From: Lewinellaceae bacterium | Lineage (GTDB): Bacteria > Bacteroidota > Bacteroidia > Chitinophagales > Saprospiraceae | DNA length: 64,000 bases | Assembly (NCBI GenBank): GCA_020636435.1 | Contig: JACJXX010000001.1 | Coordinates: 1,426,001-1,490,000 of the forward strand | Reading direction: 5' to 3' | In this document: positions 23,086 to 29,522 of the stretch, piece after piece | Numbering within the stretch: position 1 is the first letter of the stretch | How the letters are laid out: each line of letters starts with the position of its first letter | Program-made: the position numbers and the translations under genes | Notes under the pieces: generated by a model | What the model was told of the DNA's origin: nothing | The model's input: only the letters and a program-made list of their open reading frames with translations | Databases searched by the model: none

Positions 23086-24099
23086 TCAAAACCTCACATT
23101 CTGCAACCCTGTCAATTCCTTCACCTCCCTCACTGTCTCCTGCGCCCGTTTCCTGATCTCCGCCGAAGAAGCCTTGACCTGATTTTTCACCTCTTTTTTA
23201 TTAGCCGTCAGTTCCGCTTTGCGTTCTCGGAAAACGCCGCTGATCTCCGCCAGGGCGTCGGCGACGGCGTCTTTGAGGTCGACGTACTTCAACTCGCCGG
23301 CCCGGTAGGCAGCCATCAGCTGGCCGTGCGTTTCCTTTTTTTCGGCGGCATCGAGCAGCAGGAACAGGTTTTCCACGCCGGGGCTCATCTCTCCTTCCGG
23401 CGTATCGCCCGTGTCGGTAACGGCGGAACGGACCTGTTTGCGCAGGCGCTGCTCTTCTTCGAAGACGTTGATGTAATGCTTGGGGCCCAGGCTCTTGCTC
23501 ATCTTGCGCTCGGGGTCAGCCGTAGAGCGCACTTTGAGCACTTTGGTGAACAACGGCTCCGGCAGGATGAAGTACTCCTTGCCAACCTGGTTGTTGAAGC
23601 GCTGCGCAATATTGCGGGTCAACTCCAGGTGCTGTTCCTGGTCTTTGCCAATGGGCACGTAGTCGGCCCGGTAGATGAGGATATCGGCTGCCTGCAACAC
23701 CGGGTAATCGAACAAGCCGGCGGAGATGAAGCCGTCGCCGCTGTCGCCCGCGCTTTGCGCGCTCTTGTCCTTGAACTGCGTCATGCGGGTGAGCGGGCCG
23801 TAGGAAGTGAAACAGTTCAGTATCCAGCACAGCTCGGCATGTTCCGGGACCAGCGACTGAATGCACAGGTTTTCGGCCCGGACGCCGGTGGCCAGCAGGT
23901 TGAAAATGAGATCCCAGGTATTTTCGCGCAGCTTCCTGGGGTCGTAAGGCATGGTCATGGCGTGGTAATCCACCACCGTATAGACGCAATCGTATTTTTC
24001 CTGCAAATCTACCCAGTTCTTCACCGCCCCGAAGTAGTTGCCAAAATGCATGTGCCCCGTAGGCTGAATACCGGAAAGCACCCGTTTCTTCTGTTCCAT
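23086..24099 (-). CDS. trpS: Tryptophanyl-tRNA synthetase
   Basis: It charges tRNA-Trp. The 337 residues are the usual size. Class I motifs are present: GIQPTGHMHFGNYFGA carries the HIGH-equivalent HFGN, and KMSKSLGPKH carries KMSKS near residue 200. LQAADILIYRADYVPIGKDQEQHLE is the family-typical ATP/tRNA segment. The start is fixed by EQKKRVLSGIQPTGH. A perfect 18-bp inverted repeat lies 44 bp upstream of the start codon. Confidence 0.97.
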   Translation of the reverse strand: MEQKKRVLSGIQPTGHMHFGNYFGAVKNWVDLQEKYDCVYTVVDYHAMTMPYDPRKLRENTWDLIFNLLATGVRAENLCIQSLVPEHAELCWILNCFTSYGPLTRMTQFKDKSAQSAGDSGDGFISAGLFDYPVLQAADILIYRADYVPIGKDQEQHLELTRNIAQRFNNQVGKEYFILPEPLFTKVLKVRSTADPERKMSKSLGPKHYINVFEEEQRLRKQVRSAVTDTGDTPEGEMSPGVENLFLLLDAAEKKETHGQLMAAYRAGELKYVDLKDAVADALAEISGVFRERKAELTANKKEVKNQVKASSAEIRKRAQETVREVKELTGLQNVRF

Positions 24100-24142
24100 C
24101 GAAGGTGTCGTTTTACAAAGTTTCTATACTAATTCGGGCGTA

Positions 24143-24205
24143 AGAGCTTGTTGGGGAATTATCTTTCGGGCTGAAATCGCCAAAAACAATTCCCCAACAA
24201 GCTCT
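24143..24205. repeat. 18-bp perfect inverted repeat upstream of trpS
   Basis: AGAGCTTGTTGGGGAATT at 24143-24160 and its exact complement at 24188-24205, with a 27-bp loop. It sits in the presumed trpS leader. There is no T-run, so it is not an obvious terminator. It could be a leader structure or a dispersed palindrome. Confidence 0.7.
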
Positions 24206-24635
24206 AAACCCCAAAGTTCCCGCGAAGATATAATTTATTGGAGAAATGGCGCGAAGCTTCCGTGCCGAAAGCGGCCAACTTCCACCATATCGGAAGGCGC
24301 TTAAACGAGGCCTTTGAGGGATATTCGCCAAAACGCCCGAAGTCTAATACTACTTTGGAACTTTAGATCTACCCTGAAATATTACGCTCCTCCGGAGCTT
24401 CTCGTAAGGTTATGCATTTCGATTCTACCAACATCAGCGCCCCGCTGGGGCTATGTCGAGCCTGTTGAAAGGGCCGGAGGGCCGAAAATGTCGGTAGGAT
24501 CAGGCTGTAAACCTTATTCAGGACGATCCTTTAACCTGTCAACCAATTTCAGGACGGCACACACCGTACACCCCCGTACACCGTACACCCCCGTACACCG
24601 TACACCGTACACCCCCGTCCACCGCCCGTCCCCCC
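24206..24635. other. Intergenic region with a heptamer array
   Basis: No gene is seen. From about 24552 to 24625 it carries GTACACC-based repeats (units ACACCGT and ACACCCCC), of the same kind as at 45348-45665 and 50830-50880. TAATACTACTTTGG at 24345 resembles the ends of the structure at 50769. Confidence 0.5.
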
Positions 24636-25157
24636 CTACCCTTTCCCCCCAAAGAACCAGGACAGATACCGGTTGGCTTCGTCGTAGAGCAGCCCTTCCC
24701 GCTCGTCGAGCAGTTCGAGGGTGGCCGGGATGGCGTTCCAGTCTTCGTCCAGCCAGTATTCCAGCTTGCCTTTGATGAAAATAAAGCGGGAGAAAGGCTG
24801 GGAGACAAAAAACAGGTCAGGGCCGCCGAAGTAGAAGGTGGAATGCCGCGTCATGGCGCCGGAATCATCCGGCTCGGTGACCAGCAGCTTGACCGCCTTT
24901 TCGTTTTCCATCCACAATTTCATAATGCGGGGTTCCTCCTGCCCTTCTTCCAGCGGAAAGGCGTCGACGATGGGTTCCTGTACCGCCAGCCGTTCTTCCA
25001 GAGAACCGATGATCTCCTTCACCCGTTCGGTGACGCGCACGGCCAGCTCCGCCTCGGAGCCGACGTCCTTAAAATCATCCTGGGCAAACAAGGGAAAGTT
25101 GCAGGCCATTGTGGCGGCCAACGACAAAAGCAGGGTGGAAAACGGTGATCTTTTCAT
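24636..25157 (-). CDS. Small secreted protein of unknown function, paralogue 1
   Basis: A 173-residue protein with a signal peptide (MKRSPFSTLLLSLAATMACN). The rest aligns along its length with the protein at 26684-27193. Shared segments are EEGQEEPRIMKLWME with GEGQEASVLQLWTE, STFYFGGPDLFFVSQP with SAFYFANSELFFATQP, and RFIFIKGKLEYWLDEDW with RFIFIGTELKYWLDEDW. No known domain was recognised. The pair looks like a tandem duplication in the same orientation that was later separated by an insertion sequence and a palindromic element. It is probably periplasmic or a lipoprotein. Confidence 0.75.
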   Translation of the reverse strand: MKRSPFSTLLLSLAATMACNFPLFAQDDFKDVGSEAELAVRVTERVKEIIGSLEERLAVQEPIVDAFPLEEGQEEPRIMKLWMENEKAVKLLVTEPDDSGAMTRHSTFYFGGPDLFFVSQPFSRFIFIKGKLEYWLDEDWNAIPATLELLDEREGLLYDEANRYLSWFFGGKG

Positions 25158-25279
25158 AGCTGTAGTGGTTTGTTATCTGGTTAATTTACTGAGGGGTGGG
25201 CATAATGCCAATTTTAGGCTTTGATCCACCCCCTAACCCCCGTGTCTTGCGACGTTAATTTGGGGTTTTAAAATCGCCA

Positions 25280-26117
25280 CTAAGTTATATCCAAGTTCTT
25301 TGACACCAATGCAAAATCCTTGATTTCCTTTTCGGTAGGGATGCCCACGTTCGAAGCCTTTAACAGGGTGCCATCGTTTTTTCTAAACAGCCACTGCGCC
25401 TCTAAGGGGTCGAAGGTTACGGTTACGGTTTCCTTCGCAAACCTTGTACCTATATATATCCAATTGCTAAACATCTTGACTTGGCCATTATCCTTGACGG
25501 AGCGTTGCCATGCTTGCCGGCTGAGGTAAGCATATACCCGCTCCATGTCAAAAAGCTCCGGGCTGTATGGGCGTGGGTTGTTTATCAGCCCTGGGTAAAG
25601 CTCTATGCGAGCCTTGTACTTTTTGGATGGGATCCGGTAGTGGTTCCTCTGGAATTCGCTTTCTTCGTCCAGCCGTTGCTGGAGAGCTTCCTTGTCGGGT
25701 TGGCTGGCTGGGTTGGACCAGCTGTTCATGACGCCCTGCGAACACTCTACCGCGCCGTTTTGCTCTGGGCATTTCGGAGTGTTCTGTATGACGTTGACCC
25801 CCAAGCCTACCCACCACAGTTTAGCCAAGGTGGGCACGTCCCGGCTTTTAGGGTTAACGAAGGGCTGGCCGTTGTCTATTTTTATGTTTTCCGGCAACCC
25901 CCAACGCCCAAAGCAGCCATTGACTGCCTGCACAGCGGCTTGCCCGTCCATCTGTGCGACGGTGCGGCAAGGCTGTACGCTGGCTTTGAGGTGGGCTGTG
26001 GAAGCTTCGTCCACTATGTTCATCCAGCTGACCTCTGTGCCGTCAGCCAGCTTGATTTGTTCCTTGCCGTCTATTTGCCAGGTTTGGTGGGCTTGCTGGC
26101 TCCACCCCCTTTTTTTT
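25280..26117 (-). CDS. Transposase orfB (DDE integrase core), expressed by -1 frameshift
   Basis: The integrase core lies in the -1 frame relative to orfA and has no good start of its own. The first ATG (26021-26023) lies after the first catalytic Asp in HQTWQIDGKEQ, so translation must come from frameshifting at the run of eight A followed by five G (plus-strand 26105-26117). The second Asp is in IKIDNGQPF and the Glu in CPEQNGAVECSQG. About 42 residues separate them, rather than the 35 typical of IS3. The C-terminal part (VTVTFDPLEAQWLFRKNDGT) resembles the beta-domain after the core in IS481-type transposases. Confidence 0.82.
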
Positions 26118-26487
26118 CCGAAGCAACCCGCCCCTTAGGGCGCCCTGTCCCTTCTGCTGCCCACCACCGTTGCAGAGTCCGGGCGCTTGGCAGGGTTAAG
26201 CCAGGGTGTTTTGCCGACAGCTTGGAGTGGACATATTCAGCCCCCTGCATATTGTCGCGCACGCCCTCTACAGCATCGCGGATATCCTGGCCATAAGGAG
26301 ATGTGCGCCCGCAGTTGTTGTGCTTGGTATGGAAGGCTGACTCGCCTTCCTTAAGGTACTTATACCATATTTTTTTTACAGCGCTTTCCGAAAGGCCTAG
26401 GTCCAAGGCTATGTCCATATAGCTGTCGCCTGATTGCTTGCGCTGGGCTATCTTGGCACGGAAATCGTAGGGTATTGGCTTTCCCAT
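26071..26487 (-). CDS. Transposase orfA (helix-turn-helix)
   Basis: 138 residues from the ATG at 26485-26487. The N-terminus has a helix-turn-helix of the transposase type (YMDIALDLGLSESAVKKIWY). A second helical DNA-binding region follows (LPSARTLQRWWAAEG). The frame ends shortly after the A8G5 slippery run, which joins it to orfB. Alone it probably acts as the DNA-binding product or inhibitor, as in IS3 elements. Confidence 0.8.
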   Translation of the reverse strand: MGKPIPYDFRAKIAQRKQSGDSYMDIALDLGLSESAVKKIWYKYLKEGESAFHTKHNNCGRTSPYGQDIRDAVEGVRDNMQGAEYVHSKLSAKHPGLTLPSARTLQRWWAAEGTGRPKGRVASEKKGGGASKPTKPGK

Positions 26488-26683
26488 GATTGTTGGTTTT
26501 GCATTGGTGTCAAAGAACGAAAGGTACGGCTTTGCGTCGATATTTTTACCCCAAATTAACGTCGCAAGACACCCCGCCAGCGGGGGACATTTTCCCGAGT
26601 TTAGCGGTGCGTTCTCCCCCGCTGGCGGGGTCGGGGGGTGGAATTTATAGGTAAAAACCCATTATACCCACCCCTCGGTTAAT

Positions 26684-27193
26684 TTACTGCATTTCAAACA
26701 ACCTCAAATACCTCTCCGCCTGCTCCAGCAGCTCCTGCTCCCGCTCCTTGCGAGCCTGCTCGGGCGCCGGTTGCGGCTTCCAGTCCTCATCCAGCCAGTA
26801 TTTCAGCTCCGTGCCGATGAAGATGAAGCGGGCGCCGGGCTGCGTGGCAAAGAAGAGTTCGCTGTTGGCGAAGTAAAAGGCAGAAAGCTCCCGGGCTTGG
26901 CCCCTTTCGCCCGCTACTGTAGCGGTGAGCCTCACCGGATTGCCCTCCTCCGTCCACAACTGGAGGACACTGGCTTCCTGCCCTTCTCCGGCGGGAAGCT
27001 CCAGGCGCTGCGGCTGGTATTCCCGCAGTTGCTGGTCGGTCGACAGGATCACTTTCTGTACCTCCTTGATGATGGCCAGCGTGTATTCCTCCGCCGTTTT
27101 GGGCGCCGGCTCGGCGGCTTCCCGCCCGGTATTCTGCCTGCAGGCGCCGGCCAGCAGCATAAGAACGGCAAAAAGTGGGATTGTTGGTTTCAT
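26684..27193 (-). CDS. Small lipoprotein of unknown function, paralogue 2
   Basis: A 169-residue protein. The N-terminus (MKPTIPLFAVLMLLAGACRQ) has a lipobox LAGAC, so it is probably a lipoprotein. It is paralogous to the 24636-25157 product, with the strongest conservation in ARFIFIGTELKYWLDEDW and the following charged helix. No recognised domain and no function can be given. The 12-bp repeat flanking the palindromic element includes the first bases downstream of its stop codon. Confidence 0.75.
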   Translation of the reverse strand: MKPTIPLFAVLMLLAGACRQNTGREAAEPAPKTAEEYTLAIIKEVQKVILSTDQQLREYQPQRLELPAGEGQEASVLQLWTEEGNPVRLTATVAGERGQARELSAFYFANSELFFATQPGARFIFIGTELKYWLDEDWKPQPAPEQARKEREQELLEQAERYLRLFEMQ

Positions 27194-27209
27194 AAGCCCT
27201 GATTTAAAG

Positions 27210-27300
27210 ACAGGATGACAGGATTTTTTAGATTAACAGGATAGGTGCTCCTCCGTGGCTTACGGCAGTAAATCCTGTAAATCCTGTCATCCTGTCCATC
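27210..27300. repeat. Inverted AATCCTGTCATCCTGT repeat
   Basis: ACAGGATGACAGGATT at about 27212 and its complement AATCCTGTCATCCTGT at about 27280 face each other across a short loop, between the lipoprotein and ridA genes. The phrase also occurs at 1920. Sequences of this type are dispersed in many Bacteroidota genomes. Confidence 0.6.
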
Positions 27301-27302
27301 TT

Positions 27303-27686
27303 TTAATCAAACGCCGCGACCACCGAAATTTCCACATTCACCAGCTTAGGCAGGTTGGCCACTTCCACCAGCTCGCGGGCGGGAGCGGTGGCCTCGTCGA
27401 AATAGGAGGCGTACACCTCGTTGATGCGCCCGTAGTTGTTGATGTCGGAAACGAAGATGCTGCATTTGACCACATCAGCAAAGGACAGCCCGGCTTCTTC
27501 CAGGATGGCCCGGATGTTCTCCATCACCTGCCGGGTTTCGGCCCCGATGTCATGGGTTACCAACTCTCCGGTAGCGGGGTTGATGGCGATCTGCCCCGAG
27601 GCGTATAGGGTGTCGTTGTGGATGATGGCCTGGTTGTAGGGCCCTACCGGCGCCGGCGCTTTGTCGGTCTTAACGATCTTTTTCAT
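27303..27686 (-). CDS. ridA: RidA-family enamine/imine deaminase
   Basis: RidA hydrolyses reactive 2-aminoacrylate and related imines made by PLP enzymes. The 127 residues from the ATG at 27684-27686 are the family's exact size; the longer frame to 27827 runs through octamer repeats and is rejected. Signatures: APAPVGPYNQAI, LYASGQIAINPATGELV, VVKCSIFVSDINNYGRINEVYASYF-type segment and APARELVEVANLPK, with the substrate-binding Arg in PAR. Confidence 0.95.
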   Translation of the reverse strand: MKKIVKTDKAPAPVGPYNQAIIHNDTLYASGQIAINPATGELVTHDIGAETRQVMENIRAILEEAGLSFADVVKCSIFVSDINNYGRINEVYASYFDEATAPARELVEVANLPKLVNVEISVVAAFD

Positions 27687-27732
27687 GTATTTTGTATTTG
27701 GCGGTTGGATGAATGTTGTTTCGGGAGGGGGA

Positions 27733-27768
27733 TTGTTGGATTGTTGGATTGTTAGATTGTTGGCTCCT
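27733..27768. repeat. Short octanucleotide array upstream of ridA
   Basis: Four units (GTTGGATT, GTTGGATT, GTTAGATT, GTTGGCTC), about 47 bp upstream of the ridA start codon. Confidence 0.7.
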
Positions 27769-27904
27769 ATTGTGCAGCAAGCCATCCAACAATTTAGCCA
27801 TTTAACCCTGAGCTTGTCGAAGGGCAACCATTCAACACAAAAAGCCCCACATCGCGCAATTCGGATGGGAGCTTAGTGTTTTTGTTATCAGGCAAAAGCC
27901 TGGG

Positions 27905-28099
27905 CTAAAGTTCTTCTTCGACCTTAATCAGAAGCTTGCCCCGGTAGTACATATTGCCATCCAGGTCGCGGTAAGCGCGGTGCAGCAGGTGCTTCTCTCC
28001 CGTATTGGCGCAGGTGGCGACATTGGGGATGGGCGTATTTTTATGCGTGCGGCGCTTGCGCTTTCTCTGCTTCGATATTCTACTCTTAGGATGTGCCAT
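27905..28099 (-). CDS. rpmF: 50S ribosomal protein L32
   Basis: 64 residues, starting AHPKSRISKQRKRKRRTHKN, the standard L32 N-terminus. Only one cysteine (ATCANTGEKH) remains at the place where many L32 proteins have a CxxC zinc knuckle, so this is the non-zinc (C-minus) form. It follows the DUF177 gene, the classical yceD-rpmF arrangement. Confidence 0.95.
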   Translation of the reverse strand: MAHPKSRISKQRKRKRRTHKNTPIPNVATCANTGEKHLLHRAYRDLDGNMYYRGKLLIKVEEEL

Positions 28100-28169
28100 C
28101 GTTCTAAAAGTTTTATTAGTTCTTAATGAGCCGGGGCTCTGCGTCCGTCAGGCCGCGCCGGTTCATCGG

Positions 28170-28715
28170 TTAATTATTGTTGCTCAATTTCTTCAATTCG
28201 TCCCAGATCGGGTTCGCTTCTTTTTCCTCTTCTTCGGCTTCTTCTCCGGTTTGGCCGCCATTGCTCAGGTAGCGCAGGGCTTCCTCATTGCAGGGGCGGG
28301 GGTCGTCGTTTTCGCAATCGTACACCTTAAACAGCGGCACGGCCAGGCATACGAACTCGTAGATGTACTTGGCCACATTGAGCTGCTGTGCCTCCGGGTT
28401 GATGAAGATCACTTCGGCTTCCTCCGGTTCTTCCTCCAGGCTGAACTTGACCAGCAGGCGCTGGCTGTCCGAAACCGGAAGGTCGATGTCGGCGGCGCAG
28501 CGGTCGCACTGGGTGCGCACAGTGCCTTCCAGTTCGAACTGCAGCACGTACATATCGCTGCGCTTGTCGAACTCCAGCTTCAGCTGAACGTCGCTCTCCG
28601 CAATCGGAGAATGCTCAAAATTTTCAAAAAACAAGCGGTCAATCTGAAACTCAAATTGGTGGATTCCATTGTGCAACCCCTTTACCGGGATTGAATAGGT
28701 AATCAGGGGATCCAT
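28170..28715 (-). CDS. DUF177 (YceD-like) protein, rpmF partner
   Basis: 181 residues from the ATG at 28713-28715 (MDPLITYSIPVKGLHNG). A frame to 28772 adds 19 unsupported residues. DUF177 proteins are encoded next to rpmF across bacteria, and plant/bacterial homologues affect 23S rRNA levels; the biochemical role is unsettled. The conserved cysteine block VRTQCDRCAADIDLPV and a second Cys pair (YDCENDDPRPCN) suggest metal binding. The C-terminal tail is Glu-rich. It probably forms an operon with rpmF (70-bp gap). Confidence 0.88.
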   Translation of the reverse strand: MDPLITYSIPVKGLHNGIHQFEFQIDRLFFENFEHSPIAESDVQLKLEFDKRSDMYVLQFELEGTVRTQCDRCAADIDLPVSDSQRLLVKFSLEEEPEEAEVIFINPEAQQLNVAKYIYEFVCLAVPLFKVYDCENDDPRPCNEEALRYLSNGGQTGEEAEEEEKEANPIWDELKKLSNNN

Positions 28716-29051
28716 GGTTGCTCTTTTTGCCGAACCTTGCCGGGCTTCACTTTTGAAGGGGAAAGGTTCCATTTTTCTAAAGCGGATGCAAAGATAAGTT
28801 TTTTAGGTTAGAATGTCGAGCCTGAAGGGAAGATTTTCTTTAGAGGAGAGGGAATTGGAGCAGGAGGAACAGGGCATAAAATGGAAGTGTTCAACGTTCT
28901 GTGTTCAACGTTCAAAGGCAGCCTCGGCCTTTCAACTTCGAGAAGCCGCTAAAATCAACAGACGAATTTTCTTCGCCCGCCGACCGCGTGTCGCCGTAGC
29001 CTTAGCGGAGGCACAAGCCTGGCGAATTAAAATTTAGCCGGCCCGGGTACT

Positions 29052-29164
29052 GGAGCGCGGGCCTCCAGGCCCGCGAAGGCTGCCTCATGCAGTCCTTAAA
29101 AAGGCAACTGTTTACTAAAAACCTGCTTGAAGCAGGTTTTCGCGGGCCTGGAGGCCCACGCTCC
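29052..29164. repeat. 113-bp palindromic repeat
   Basis: GGAGCGCGGGCCTCCAGGCC at 29052 pairs with GGCCTGGAGGCCCACGCTCC ending at 29164. A nested perfect hairpin (AAAACCTGCTTGAAGCAGGTTTT, positions 29118-29140) lies inside. Confidence 0.65.
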
Positions 29165-29254
29165 TGTTAAAGCAACAAAGTTGAATTAAGTAGGTGGACA
29201 GAATTAATTTACGTGTAACATCTCTACTTCCCACTTAAAATCGAAGCAGATTGT

Positions 29255-29340
29255 CCTCCCCGGGGGGAGGTTAGGAGGGGGACTTAGAGACGAAAACCCT
29301 TTAAAATCCCCCCCTCTAACTCCCCCCAGGGGGAGACAAC
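29255..29340. repeat. Palindromic CCTCCCC/GGGGGAG repeat
   Basis: CCTCCCCGGGGGGAGG, then TTAGGAGGGGG, is mirrored by CCCCCCTCTAACTCCCCCCAGGGGGAG across a 35-bp AT-richer middle. This is a long hairpin outside any gene. Confidence 0.6.
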
Positions 29341-29522
29341 TTCCTTCGGTTAAGAGTTTGAGAAAGATCATTTATACTTAATCTAATTTTGTCCAGGTAC
29401 TTACGCCAAACCTCGAAATTAATCCCCAATTAACATCCCGCTTTTTTCTCATCTGTAGAATTGGTGTATTTTTGTGGCTACCCTTGTATTCCTAAAGGCT
29501 GAGCCGTTACACAAACATCACT

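Larger units (their letters stand above)
25243..26571 (-). mobile_element. Insertion sequence, IS3/IS481-like, 1329 bp
   Basis: The terminal inverted repeats are TGTCTTGCGACGTTAATT at the left and the same sequence complemented at the right. Flanks are the 5-bp direct repeat CCCCG (25238-25242 and 26572-26576). A second, subterminal inverted repeat (TTCTTTGACACCAATGCAAAA) lies inside both ends. It carries two overlapping frames joined by a probable -1 frameshift. TGT ends and an ID..D..E integrase core suggest IS481-like; frameshifting is more IS3-like. It appears intact. Confidence 0.85.
25191..26676. mobile_element. 152-bp palindromic element, split by an IS
   Basis: The ends are inverted repeats GAGGGGTGGGCATAATG (25191-25207) and, complemented, GAGGGGTGGGTATAATG (26660-26676). 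They are flanked by an identical 12-bp direct repeat, GGTTAATTTACT (25179-25190 and 26677-26688). With the IS (25243-26571) and one CCCCG removed, 152 bp remain. These fold as a hairpin in which CCACCCCCTAACCCCCGCC pairs with the GGCGGGGTCGGGGGGTGG arm at about 26620-26640. The core resembles the sequence at 57266-57345. It is probably a non-autonomous mobile repeat of unknown family. Confidence 0.65.
28716..29522. other. Intergenic region with two palindromes
   Basis: It contains two palindromic repeats (29052-29164 and 29255-29340) and the phrase GTTCAACGTTCTGTGTTC at 28892, also found near 14640. No gene is supported. The end of the region is AT-rich and should hold the promoter of the 2184-residue gene; a possible -7 box, TATTTTTG, lies at 29467-29474. 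Confidence 0.5.

Noticed and set aside
25200..26700. CRISPR-like repeat interpretation of the GC-rich palindromes
   Set aside because: The palindromes are dispersed single units with terminal inverted repeats and flanking duplications. There are no regularly spaced spacers and no cas genes in the window.
28716..28772. Longer start for the DUF177 gene
   Set aside because: The extra residues (EPFPFKSEARQGSAKRAT) are not typical of the family. MDPLITYSIPVKGL fits the usual N-terminus.
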